A stretch of 64,000 bases of DNA from Microtetraspora sp. NBRC 13810 (GTDB lineage Bacteria; Actinomycetota; Actinomycetes; Streptosporangiales; Streptosporangiaceae): assembly GCF_030268685.1 (NCBI RefSeq), contig NZ_BSRQ01000011.1, forward strand, positions 1 to 64,000. Direction: 5' to 3'. Shown one piece after another: positions 1-7,796 of the stretch (positions are counted from its first letter, which is position 1; each line of letters begins with the position of its first letter). The notes under the pieces are model-generated. The model saw nothing but the letters and a program-made list of their open reading frames with translations. It had not been told where the DNA came from and made no database searches. Made by a program: the position numbers and the translations under genes.

Positions 1-181
1 GACCAGTACTCACGCCCCCGGAGGGCGGGCACGACATCCCATTAGTGATCAAGGCCCCTGACCACGAGTGAGGGCACTGTCTGACCCCAGGACTCACGAT
101 CGGTCCAGCGGTGGGAAGTGCTCACTCCCTCGCGGCTACCAGGCACCGAGTCTGCCCGATCAGCCGACCCGGTAGCTCCCA

Positions 182-550
182 TTAGCGGTGGTCGTTCTCC
201 TTCAGTTCGATGACCCAGGCCCGGCGCTCGGCGATCTTGCCGTCGCGCATGACGAACACCTCCGCCATGGACATGCGCATCTCGCCGCCCGCGGCTCGCT
301 TCACCGTCCCGGTGAGTTCCGCCATGACGACATCGCCCTGCTCGACCATGCGCACGACCTCCAGGTGAGGAGGGCTGATGAGTTCGGGCGGGCCGTCGAT
401 GGCCTTGTCGTAGGCATCTTTGCCGGTCAGGTGGAAGGCGCCGAAAACGGTCCACTCGATGTCGTCGGTCAGGCAGGAGAGGATCTGCTCGTGATCGTTG
501 TTACGGAAACCGTCCAGGTAGGTGTTGACGGTCGCGATATTCCGTGACAT
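182..550 (-). CDS. SnoaL/NTF2-like domain protein
   Basis: This 122-residue protein has the size and pattern of the NTF2-like/SnoaL fold. It shows an N-terminal helix pair (TVNTYLDGFRNNDHEQILSC), an acidic DDIEW strand, and a C-terminal 'VFVMRDGKIAERRAWV' strand pair, the usual end of SnoaL-like proteins. Such folds bind small hydrophobic ligands or act as isomerases or cyclases; no specific substrate can be read. The start is supported by AAGGAG about 6 bases upstream on the minus strand. It stands alone, divergent from the RidA gene. The family call is good; the function is unknown. Confidence 0.8.
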   Translation of the reverse strand: MSRNIATVNTYLDGFRNNDHEQILSCLTDDIEWTVFGAFHLTGKDAYDKAIDGPPELISPPHLEVVRMVEQGDVVMAELTGTVKRAAGGEMRMSMAEVFVMRDGKIAERRAWVIELKENDHR

Positions 551-882
551 GTCTGCTCCTTCAGATCAGGGCCTCGTCCAGGGGGCGCCCGGTTCCTTCG
601 CAGGTAGTCGGAGCGGTCAGAGCGTTCTCGACATCACTCCGACAGTGCCGCAAGACGCCTACCCCGACGTGGTCTCCGGTGGGGTTCACCCACCCGCCTT
701 ACCAGGCTGGTCTTGTCGGCGAGAACCAACACCGCTTGTCGATGTGACCCGACAGCGCCTGCCCGCGGCCACCGGTCCTTATCGCTGAGTACCGCCTGAC
801 GGCGCCCGTGCAACCGCCCGGCGGGGTCGTCAGGAGGTATATCGGTTGCTACGGATTCGCCCTTGCTGTCACGATCTTGCGC
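551..882. other. Intergenic region between divergent genes
   Basis: About 330 bases between the SnoaL-like gene (minus) and the RidA gene (plus). Open frames exist on both strands but they are arginine/proline-rich and look like shadows of high-GC sequence. The segment presumably holds both promoters; I see no clear -10/-35 pair. Confidence 0.4.
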
Positions 883-1254
883 ATGATCACTCCTGGCCCG
901 GTCGTCCCTGATGGTGGCGGCTACCGTCATACGTACGAGATCACCGCTCCGGCACGCATGATCCATGTCTCCGGACAGATTCCGGTGGCGCCGGACGGCA
1001 GCCTCCCAGACGGATTCGCCGCGCAGTGCCGACAGGTCTGGGCGAACCTGGCGGCTGCGCTGGCTCATCACGGGATGGACCTGTCGAACCTGGTCAAGGT
1101 GACCACGTTCCTGTCAGACAGGGCGTATCGGGAGGAGAACTCCGCCATCCGCCGCGAGGTTCTCGGCGACCACGCTCCGGCTCTGACGGTCATCATCACC
1201 GGCATCTACGACGAAGCGTGGCTGTTGGAAGTTGAGGCTGTCGCTGCACGATAG
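883..1254 (+). CDS. RidA family protein
   Basis: A 123-residue protein of the YjgF/YER057c/UK114 (RidA) family, whose archetype hydrolyses reactive enamine/imine intermediates to protect PLP enzymes. Visible hallmarks are the 'MIHVSGQIPVAPDGSLPDG' strand, 'QCRQVWANLAAALAHHGMDL', then 'NLVKVTTFLSD' and a C-terminal strand ending 'LLEVEAVAAR'. An in-frame GTG lies 75 bases upstream (808), but the residues it adds do not resemble the family, so I place the start at the ATG at 883. No good ribosome binding site precedes either start. The family is sure; the substrate is unknown. Confidence 0.85.
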   Translation: MITPGPVVPDGGGYRHTYEITAPARMIHVSGQIPVAPDGSLPDGFAAQCRQVWANLAAALAHHGMDLSNLVKVTTFLSDRAYREENSAIRREVLGDHAPALTVIITGIYDEAWLLEVEAVAAR

Positions 1255-1368
1255 GGGCCACTGACCTGCGCTCACGCCCGCCCAGGCACCCAGGCCCGCG
1301 CCCGCTCGTCACGGCACCTCACCGCCGTTATCTACCTCCCGGTATGCCGGTACTGTCCCTGGCGCGTG

Positions 1369-1965
1369 TCAGAACTCGCCCATCTGTGCCTCGATGCGGT
1401 GCCCCAGTTGCCTGCTCAGTTCCGCCTGGAAGCTGACGCTGAGAGGTGGCCATCCCCAGAAGTCGAACGCGAGCGCGCCGAGGGCGAAACCGGACCCGAA
1501 CTGCCACTCGGTGACTGGGACGGAGGCTCCACATGAGGAACAGCTGACACTCCCTGCACCAGTCTCCTTCCAGGTGTCGATGCCGTCGCTGAACGGCTGC
1601 CAGACCTTCTGGTCCGCCTCGAACTCCTCCGGGTAGTCGATGATCACGGTTTTCGTGTCACATCGCGGGCAGGTCGCGGAGTCCGCCTCGGCCATCCCCT
1701 GTCCCCCGACGTGGTGATCCCGCCCGACGATGACCGCCACCGGGCCCGGTACCCACGACGGGTCCGAGGAGTCAGCCACGGCCCGTTCCCAGTTGGGGCC
1801 GGCCTCGTACCCAGCGTCCACTTGCAGGCTGAACACCCCGTCGCCGGACATCTCGCGCGTGATCAGCCCCTCGGCAACCATCCAGCCGACCATACGCTCT
1901 GCGAGCGATCCGGCCTCTTCGCCGGTCACCTCGACATCGACGATCCGCTCGAAGTAGTCACCCAT
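1369..1965 (-). CDS. Hypothetical protein with zinc-ribbon-like CPRC/CSSC pairs
   Basis: A 198-residue protein I cannot assign to a named family. It carries two CxxC pairs (CPRC near residue 100 and CSSC near residue 143), which suggest a small zinc ribbon in the second half, and an N-terminal region rich in E and V ('YFERIVDVEVTGEEAGSLAE'). No signal peptide or membrane segment is seen. Composition and periodicity are those of a real gene, and GAAGGAC precedes the ATG by about 4 bases. Probably cytosolic; no neighbour suggests a role. Confidence 0.65.
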   Translation of the reverse strand: MGDYFERIVDVEVTGEEAGSLAERMVGWMVAEGLITREMSGDGVFSLQVDAGYEAGPNWERAVADSSDPSWVPGPVAVIVGRDHHVGGQGMAEADSATCPRCDTKTVIIDYPEEFEADQKVWQPFSDGIDTWKETGAGSVSCSSCGASVPVTEWQFGSGFALGALAFDFWGWPPLSVSFQAELSRQLGHRIEAQMGEF

Positions 1966-2032
1966 CGTCCTTCAACCCCTCCTCGGTTACCGGTGCCCAC
2001 TGTGCCACCACCTCCGAGAGCCAGTTGGAGCT

Positions 2033-2449
2033 TCAGCGTCCCGTCGGAGGTTCGCCGTTCTGTACGGGCTCGGCTGTGGCGAGGCGGTCGTAGATCCCGA
2101 CGGCCCACCCGCCTGGTCGTTCGCCGACCTGGGTCAGTAGACGTTCGCGCACTTCAGGGCGCATCAGCGCGTGGGACTGGGCCGTCTCGTCACACTTTTT
2201 CGGCTTCCGGACCGGCTTGCAGTCCGTGACGGCTTTCGCCACCTCCCTGACCGGGGCATCCGCCGGAAAGACCCAGACCTGCAGGGACTGCGGACGCTTC
2301 AGCCAGTTGGAGGGCGCCGAAAGCCGGTCGTGGTGTCCGCCCACCGAATCCTCGCACCGTCCGGCCGAACCGCCCGATTCGCCGCTCCTGAGCTGCTGTT
2401 GGATGACAACCCAAGCCCGGGGATCGTCGCAGACCACCTTGGGTGTCAC
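2033..2449 (-). CDS. Hypothetical protein, doubtful
   Basis: A 138-residue frame with a GTG start. Parts read like real protein ('NWLKRPQSLQVWVFPADAPV', 'VGIYDRLA'), with cysteines spaced in 'DCKPVRKPKKCDE'. No ribosome binding site is obvious and no family is recognised. It may be a small species-specific gene or a decayed fragment. It ends about 65 bases downstream of the zinc-ribbon gene start, in the same orientation. Confidence 0.35.
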   Translation of the reverse strand: MTPKVVCDDPRAWVVIQQQLRSGESGGSAGRCEDSVGGHHDRLSAPSNWLKRPQSLQVWVFPADAPVREVAKAVTDCKPVRKPKKCDETAQSHALMRPEVRERLLTQVGERPGGWAVGIYDRLATAEPVQNGEPPTGR

Positions 2450-2508
2450 GCACCAAGATGAGACGGGAGGATCCGGACGGGAGGGGCGTGTGCGTCCGGG
2501 CAGCCAGG

Positions 2509-3525
2509 TCAGTCCCGACTGGATTCGAGATAGCCGGTGAGATAGGTCAACGACGCGGCGATGTCCTCACCGCTGCCGTGCGGCCGGCGCAGCTCGTCGA
2601 CGAAGACGGCGATGTCGGCGAGGCGCCACCAGAGAGGATAGAGAGCGAGGCCGGCCGGGGTGACGGTCCGGCCGGTGGCCCGGGTGTAACGAACGAATAC
2701 GTCGTCGGCGTCGGCAACCGGGTCATCGCCGAGCATGCGGGCGAGGGCGGGAGTGAGCATCCACAGGTCCCGCTCCGGCGGAGCGATCTGCACGGTATCC
2801 CAGTCGATGAGCCGCAGACCAGCCGGGGTACGCATGACGTTCCCGGGATGCGGTTCGCCGTGCGTGACCACCCAGGCCGCCGAGGTGTTCCGTACCTGGT
2901 CGATCCGCCGGTCGAAGTCGGCGAGCAATCCTTGGACTTGCCCGGCATGGACGGACAGCAGCTTACGGGCCGGCTCGGCATGGGGTCCGCCGGTCCACTC
3001 CCGATCGAGGTCCAACAGCGCCTCCTCCAGCTTGTCCCGACCGGGCAGCACCAGGTCAGCCCGCGATGCGGTGTCCGCCACGATCGGGGTTGCCTCGTGC
3101 AGCTCGGCCAGCAGGTCGATCACCTCGACGCGGTCCTCGGGCCGGTGCGCGCCGAAGTGTCCGGCGGCCCCCTCCACCATGGGAAACACCGACAGCGCGT
3201 ACCGCGAGGTCAGCCGCCAGACCGCAGCGTCGGTCACGGTCCGGGTCGGCGCGAGGACGAAGTCGAGCCCCGCGTCCCGGCGCAGCGCCAGGGCGGCACC
3301 GAACGATCGGCCGAGCCGGTCGAACGCATCATCACGTCCGGCGTCCTCGATGCCGAGGTCATCGACCTTGACGAACCACGCCGTCTCACGCTGATCCACA
3401 ACCGACCAGTGGTAGCTGCCTGCGCCCACCGGGAGGTACTCAACCGAGTGAGGCTCGACGCCCCAGCCCTCGGTCAGTGCCGCCACCAGTTCGGCCTCCG
3501 CCAGACCCGCCGGTCTATCCCTCAT
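2509..3525 (-). CDS. Aminoglycoside phosphotransferase (APH) family kinase
   Basis: A 338-residue protein with the APH/choline-kinase fold. The N-terminal lobe has 'WFVKVDD' (the lysine that positions ATP phosphates). The C-terminal lobe has the catalytic loop 'THGEPHPGNVMRT' and the metal-binding 'LRLIDWDTVQIAPPERDLWM', the Brenner-like and DxD elements. In this subgroup the catalytic-loop aspartate of HGDxHxxN reads as E, a pattern I recall from spectinomycin-phosphotransferase-like members, so it is not by itself evidence of inactivity. Substrate could be an antibiotic or a small hydroxylated metabolite. It stands alone on the minus strand. Confidence 0.85.
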   Translation of the reverse strand: MRDRPAGLAEAELVAALTEGWGVEPHSVEYLPVGAGSYHWSVVDQRETAWFVKVDDLGIEDAGRDDAFDRLGRSFGAALALRRDAGLDFVLAPTRTVTDAAVWRLTSRYALSVFPMVEGAAGHFGAHRPEDRVEVIDLLAELHEATPIVADTASRADLVLPGRDKLEEALLDLDREWTGGPHAEPARKLLSVHAGQVQGLLADFDRRIDQVRNTSAAWVVTHGEPHPGNVMRTPAGLRLIDWDTVQIAPPERDLWMLTPALARMLGDDPVADADDVFVRYTRATGRTVTPAGLALYPLWWRLADIAVFVDELRRPHGSGEDIAASLTYLTGYLESSRD

Positions 3526-3706
3526 GCGCCGGTATTCTGCCTCACTCGCCGCAGGGCCGCAGGGCCGCAGATCAAGACATGTCTGCGCGATTTTCGGCCA
3601 GTTCTACGGCGACTCCGATATCGCCCGCCTGGCTCGCGAGCACCGGTACACGGCCGTCGGGCACGCCCGGGACCTCGCCACCACCGGTGAGACACACCGT
3701 TCATGA
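3524..3706 (+). pseudogene. Possible transposase/HTH remnant
   Basis: A short frame of 60 codons containing 'DSDIARLAREHRYTAVGHAR'. This resembles the N-terminal helix-turn-helix of some IS transposases ('LAREHGISRSTAYRYL'). It starts at the edge of the kinase gene and has no downstream continuation. I read it as a decayed mobile-element fragment at best; it may be chance similarity. Confidence 0.25.
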
Positions 3707-3816
3707 GATCCCGGCGGCCGGTCTCCGTTTCACGTCGCGCGCCGGCGTCGGCGCAGGCAGACCGTAACGGCCTACGCCGAACACCGGGAGCGGGCGCTGC
3801 TCCGGCTCGCGGAGGG

Positions 3817-4608
3817 TCACACGTTCTTGATCATGCCCCCGTCGATGAGGTACTCGTTGCCGGTGATGTTGCTGGGCGACGCCAGGAACGCGATGAGCCG
3901 CGCCACCTCCTCCGGTGTGGTGATGCGGCCGGTGGTCACGCCGAGCCCGCCTATCGCCTGCTCCACGAACGATTCGTGGGAGACGCCCTGCTCCTTGGCG
4001 ATGCGGCCGACGTAGCCGTCCGGGTCGGCCCACACCCCGGTGCGGACCGGTCCCGGTGACACGGTGACGGCGCGCACGCCCTTCCCGCCGAACTGCTCGG
4101 CGATCACCTTGGTGAGGGCGTTGAGCGCGGCCTTGGAGACGTTGTAGTCGGCGGGTCCGGCGGCGACGCTGCGCGCCCCGACCGAGGAGACGTTGATGAT
4201 CGTGCCCCTGCGCTCGATCAGGCTGGGAAGCGCGGCGCGGCTGACCCGTAGCGCGCTGTAGAAGTGCAGGTTGAAGGTGTGCTCCCAGGCGTCCTCCGGC
4301 AGTTCGAGCAGGTTGAGCAGGGCTCCCTTGGCGAAGTCGTCGGTATCGCCGACTCCCACGTTGTTGACGAGCACGTCGATGCCGCCGAGTTCGACGAGGG
4401 CCCTTTCGACCAGCTCGACCGGCCCCTCGGCCGTGGAGAGATCGACGGTCACGGGTACGGCTCCGGTCTGACTCAGCTCCGCTGTGATGGTGCGTGATCC
4501 GGTGACCACGCGCATTCCCTCGGCGAGCAGGGTGCGGACGAGAGCCAGACCTATTCCCTTGCTGCCGCCGGTGACGACCGCCGTCTTGCCGGTCAGTTGC
4601 AGATCCAT
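3817..4608 (-). CDS. SDR family oxidoreductase
   Basis: A 263-residue classical short-chain dehydrogenase. It has the NAD(P) motif 'TGGSKGIG' (residues about 13-20), 'NNVGVGD' in place of NNAG, the catalytic 'INVSS...YNVSKAAL' Ser-Tyr-Lys set, the 'SPGPVRTGVW' segment and the C-terminal 'GNEYLIDGGM'. Substrate is not predictable. It is the last gene of a minus-strand run with AHSA1, ArsR and an MFS exporter, 121 bases after the MFS stop, so it is probably co-induced with them. Start chosen at MDLQLTGKTAVV, a standard SDR beginning. Confidence 0.9.
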   Translation of the reverse strand: MDLQLTGKTAVVTGGSKGIGLALVRTLLAEGMRVVTGSRTITAELSQTGAVPVTVDLSTAEGPVELVERALVELGGIDVLVNNVGVGDTDDFAKGALLNLLELPEDAWEHTFNLHFYSALRVSRAALPSLIERRGTIINVSSVGARSVAAGPADYNVSKAALNALTKVIAEQFGGKGVRAVTVSPGPVRTGVWADPDGYVGRIAKEQGVSHESFVEQAIGGLGVTTGRITTPEEVARLIAFLASPSNITGNEYLIDGGMIKNV

Positions 4609-4729
4609 CGGATGTTCTCCTCTTTCGTTGCCGCAGCGGAACTGCGGTGTAGGTGGGGTGCGGGGGTCCAGCGATCGCCGGGCTGATCACGACGCCTCCG
4701 GGACGTCGCGCGTCTGTCCGGCGACGGGC

Positions 4730-5962
4730 TCAGCCAGAGGACGCGGCCAGGGGCTTGCCCGGCTTCTGCGGCTCGGGTACGGGCGCCGCCGTACGGCCTG
4801 GGCGTAGCCCGAACCAGATGACGACCACGCTGACGAGCGTTACGGCCACGTTCACGCTCAGCGCGAGATGGATGCCGGTCAGCTCCACGTTCTGCGTCGC
4901 GGCGACCGCGCTCAGGGTCGGGATGCCGACGGTGATGGCCACCTGCTGGGTCATCGAGGTCAGGCCCGTGGCCAGGACATCGCGATAGCCGAAACGCCCG
5001 ATGAAGCGACCGGCGATCACCCCGGCGGCCACTGCCGCCAGCCCCGGGACGCCGAAGATCAGGCCGGTGACCAGCGGGGAGAAGCCCAAGACCTTCTGCA
5101 GGTAGAGCGTCGTGAGGAAGATCATGGCCGTCTCCATGGCGAAGACCACCACCCCCGCGTAGTTGCCCCACTTCACCGTGGGCCGCCGCAGGATGCGCAC
5201 CGGTGCGAGCGGGGCGGGCGAGCGCAGCTCAATCATCCAGAACGCGGCCAGCAGCAGCACGCCGGCCACGGCCGAGAGAATGTTCTTCTCGACGACCGCG
5301 TAACCCACGGCCAGCAGCCCGCCGGTCACGGTCACCGCTCCCGGCAGGTCCGCCTTCGCCCGGCCGGGCAGCCTGCTCTCGCTGATCACGAAGGGTGTGA
5401 GCAGCAGGATGGCCACGGCGACCGGGACGTTGATGAAGAACGTGGCCCGCCAGCTCAGCAGGCTGACGAGCGTGCCGCCGACCAGCGCGCCGACGGTGAA
5501 GCCGCCGGAGAGCAGCGCGCCGTTGAGACCGAGGGCGCGTTCGCGCATCGCGCCTTCCGCGAACGTGGTGGTGAGCAGGGACAACGTCGCAGGGAGCGCC
5601 ATCGCGGTGGCGAGGCCCTGCAGCACTCGGGCGGTCAGCAGCACCTCGGGGCTGGAAGCGAGGCCACCGAGCAACGAGGCTCCGGTCAGCAGAACCATGC
5701 TGAACATGAACAGTCTGCGGCGGCCGAAGAGGTCCGCGAACCGGCCGAACAGCAAGGCGAAGCCCGCCGAAGGCAGCGCGTAGGCGGCGGTGATCCAGGG
5801 CAGTTCGGCCACCTCCATCCCGACGCCCGCACCGGTCTCCGGCAGCGCGACGTTCAGAATCGAGAAGTCGGCGGACACCATGAACCCGGCACCGAGCAGA
5901 ACGAACAGGATCAACCGCTGCCTGCCGCTCAACCGGGGAGGCGAGATCGCGTCGGCGGTCAT
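4730..5962 (-). CDS. MFS drug/metabolite exporter
   Basis: A 410-residue transporter of the major facilitator superfamily with about 12 hydrophobic segments. The signature 'GRFADLFGRRRLFMF' loop between TM2 and TM3 is clear, followed by 'LTARVLQGLATAMALPATLS', a pattern of proton-coupled drug exporters. A longer frame begins at 6205, but the extra residues are arginine-rich junk overlapping arsR; the ATG at 5962 is preceded by AAGAAGGGA at good spacing. It lies between arsR and the SDR in the same orientation, suggesting efflux of the compound sensed by the ArsR protein. Confidence 0.88.
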   Translation of the reverse strand: MTADAISPPRLSGRQRLILFVLLGAGFMVSADFSILNVALPETGAGVGMEVAELPWITAAYALPSAGFALLFGRFADLFGRRRLFMFSMVLLTGASLLGGLASSPEVLLTARVLQGLATAMALPATLSLLTTTFAEGAMRERALGLNGALLSGGFTVGALVGGTLVSLLSWRATFFINVPVAVAILLLTPFVISESRLPGRAKADLPGAVTVTGGLLAVGYAVVEKNILSAVAGVLLLAAFWMIELRSPAPLAPVRILRRPTVKWGNYAGVVVFAMETAMIFLTTLYLQKVLGFSPLVTGLIFGVPGLAAVAAGVIAGRFIGRFGYRDVLATGLTSMTQQVAITVGIPTLSAVAATQNVELTGIHLALSVNVAVTLVSVVVIWFGLRPGRTAAPVPEPQKPGKPLAASSG

Positions 5963-6117
5963 ACGTACGGGTCCCTTCTTCGAAACGCCGCATCGGCGGC
6001 CGTTTCGTGGCATGCCGCGCTGCCCCGGCGCGCCGTCGGGGTGATGCGCGGGGTCGCAAAGATGCCCTGATGAGGGGAAATGGGAATCGCGACGGGGAGC
6101 GGTGCGATCCGGGATCG

Positions 6118-6474
6118 TTAGAGTGAGTCCCGCTCCGCCGCTTCGGCGGCGCGTTTGAGGTCCGCCAGCCGCCGGTCCCAGTCGGCGGCGAGTGCGGCCA
6201 TCCACTGCGCGGTCGCGTCCAGCGCCGCGGGCAGGACCGCGTATCTCACCTCGCGTCCCACCCGGCCGCCGGAGACCAGCCCGGCGGCTTCGAGGACGGC
6301 CAGGTGCTTGACCACCGCCTGCCGTGAGACGGGCAGCCGTCCGGCGAGCGTCGTCGCGGTGGCCTCGCCGTACGCGGCGAGCAGATCGAGCAGCCGGCGT
6401 CGGGTCGGGTCGGCCAGCGCGACCAGGACGCTGTCGGCCGCCCCCGCGGCGGCGCCGCTGTGCTCGTTGGTCAC
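6118..6474 (-). CDS. ArsR family transcriptional repressor
   Basis: A 118-residue winged-helix regulator. 'ALADPTRRRLLDLLA' and 'VSRQAVVKHLAVLEAAGLVS' are the classic ArsR recognition region, followed by the wing 'GREVRYAV'. No cysteine metal site is visible, so it likely belongs to the non-metal group that pairs with AHSA1-domain proteins. Its ATG overlaps the stop of the upstream AHSA1 gene (ATGA), so the two are translationally coupled. It probably represses its own operon through the paired palindromes at 6948-7001. Confidence 0.92.
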   Translation of the reverse strand: MTNEHSGAAAGAADSVLVALADPTRRRLLDLLAAYGEATATTLAGRLPVSRQAVVKHLAVLEAAGLVSGGRVGREVRYAVLPAALDATAQWMAALAADWDRRLADLKRAAEAAERDSL

Positions 6475-6917
6475 ACGGGTGACTGCTCGGCGCGTGCCCT
6501 GAACGCGTCGAGCGCCTGGGGCCAGCCGACGGTGTTGAACCGCAGTGCCTGGTCGCGCAGTTCCTGCGACGTGCTCAGCGCCGCGAATCCGCTCTCGACC
6601 ACGCGCAGCCGCGTCTTGCCGGCTTCCGGGCTCAACGTGAACTCCACGAGGGTGCTGTTGTCCTCACGCAGGTCCTCTCCGGGGAAGGCACTCGTCCAGC
6701 GGTAGGCCACGTACGTCGGCGGCTCGACCTTCTCCACCCGTACCCGGACCTCCCCGAGGTTGGGGTTCTTCGCGACCAGCGATGCTCCCTCCCTGGCCAC
6801 GGTGCCCGCCACGCTCGCCTCGTCGGCCACCCAGAACCCGGGCTCGGCCACCAGCGACCATACCCGTTCCGCAGAGGCCGCGATCAGGATTTCCCGTTCG
6901 ATCCGATCCTCACTCAT
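6471..6917 (-). CDS. SRPBCC/AHSA1 domain protein
   Basis: A 148-residue START/Bet v1-like protein. It has the AHSA1 pattern 'EREILIAASAERVWSLVAEP' at the start, a central 'VRVEKVEPPTYVAYRWTS', and the C-terminal helix 'QALRFNTVGWPQALDAFRAR' (typically 'nt.GW...Ld.l'). Such proteins bind hydrophobic ligands and in actinomycetes are often encoded with an ArsR repressor. Start at MSEDRIERE is supported by AAGGAG upstream; an in-frame start 12 codons earlier adds unlikely residues. First gene of the operon reading leftwards to the SDR. Confidence 0.88.
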   Translation of the reverse strand: MSEDRIEREILIAASAERVWSLVAEPGFWVADEASVAGTVAREGASLVAKNPNLGEVRVRVEKVEPPTYVAYRWTSAFPGEDLREDNSTLVEFTLSPEAGKTRLRVVESGFAALSTSQELRDQALRFNTVGWPQALDAFRARAEQSPV

Positions 6918-6947
6918 GAGGACAACTCCTTCACTGCCACCATTGAC

Positions 6948-7001
6948 GTGCAACCCCAGACTTGCACATCGACTCTTCTTTGTGCAACCCGAGAGTTGCG
7001 C
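6948..7001. promoter_or_regulatory. Two tandem 20-bp palindromes, probable ArsR operators
   Basis: Two near-identical sites lie just upstream of the AHSA1-arsR operon. The first (6948-6967) has arms GTGCAA and TTGCAC around CCCCAGAC. The second (6982-7001) has GTGCAA and TTGCGC around CCCGAGAG. Their starts are 34 bp apart. Palindromes with GCAAC/GTTGC-type arms in front of an arsR gene are the expected layout for an autoregulated ArsR operator. Confidence 0.65.
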
Positions 7002-7064
7002 TTCGATGGCCTGAGTAAGTCGGGCCGATGGCAGCCGTGAGCGGCGAGCTGGGCCAGGTGTGTG

Positions 7065-7679
7065 TCACATCCTTCGCCGCGCTGTTTCTCCTGCGGGGTG
7101 CACTCCGGTCAGCGCGAGGGTGAGCAGCCGGTCGGCCTGGGCGGCGCCGTCGGGTTCCTGCTCGACGGCCAGGCAGATGGCGTTGACGAGTTTGAGCAGG
7201 TCCGCGATGGAGACGTCGGGGCGTGCGGCGTTCGCGCGGCGGGCGCGGGCCAGCAGGTCCGCTCCGGCATTGGTGATCATCGTGTGGCAGGTGGCGCCCA
7301 GGGTGGGATCGCCGTCGTGGGCGCCCCGCATCAGCGAGGCGGCCAGGCCCCGGTTGGACATGGCGTGCCTGGCGACGGCTCCCAGCCAGGTCGCCAGCGC
7401 GTGTCCGGGATCGGGGTCGGCGGCCAGGTCGGCTGCGGTGGCGCACAGGGCCTCGACCTTGTCACGGAAGACCGCCTCCAGCAGCCGCTGCCGGGAGGGG
7501 AAGTGCCGGTGCAGCGTGGCCGAGCCCACGCCGGCGCGCCGGGCGATCTCCTCCAGGGATGCCTCGGCCCCGTGTTCGGCGATGGCCTCGGCGGCCGCCG
7601 TCACGATGCGGTCGTAGTTGCGGCGTGCGTCCGCGCGCATCGGCCGGGCGGGCGGGGTCGTACGGCTGTGCTGCGGCAT
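7065..7679 (-). CDS. TetR family transcriptional repressor
   Basis: A 204-residue TetR-type protein. The N-terminal HTH reads 'YDRIVTAAAEAIAEHGAEAS', then 'LEEIARRAGVGSATLHRHFP' and 'SRQRLLEAVF', matching the family's first three helices. The remaining helices form the ligand-binding half. The longer frame to 7856 runs across the divergent gene and is rejected; the ATG at 7679 begins a proper TetR N-terminus. It is divergent from the NmrA-like gene and presumably controls it and itself through the inverted repeat at 7707-7749. Confidence 0.9.
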   Translation of the reverse strand: MPQHSRTTPPARPMRADARRNYDRIVTAAAEAIAEHGAEASLEEIARRAGVGSATLHRHFPSRQRLLEAVFRDKVEALCATAADLAADPDPGHALATWLGAVARHAMSNRGLAASLMRGAHDGDPTLGATCHTMITNAGADLLARARRANAARPDVSIADLLKLVNAICLAVEQEPDGAAQADRLLTLALTGVHPAGETARRRM

Positions 7680-7706
7680 GCGATCTCCGGCGGGCTTGCA
7701 AAACGG

Positions 7707-7749
7707 GGTGGCCCTCCATATCGTACTCACCCAGAACCGGAGGGCCACC
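7707..7749. promoter_or_regulatory. 11-bp perfect inverted repeat in TetR/NmrA divergent promoter
   Basis: GGTGGCCCTCC at 7707-7717 is repeated inverted as GGAGGGCCACC at 7739-7749, with 21 bp between. The spacer carries TACGAT on the minus strand, a plausible -10 for the tetR gene. The arms flank the promoter zone of both divergent genes, as expected of a TetR operator, although TetR palindromes are usually more compact; two half-site dimers or a looped hairpin are alternatives. Confidence 0.5.
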
Positions 7750-7796
7750 CCAGTTGTGGGGGCGGCCTCCGCATGCCTACCGTCTGGAGACACATC

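Noticed and set aside
2443..3690. A 415-codon plus-strand frame over the phosphotransferase gene
   Set aside because: Antisense of the kinase, which has all APH motifs.
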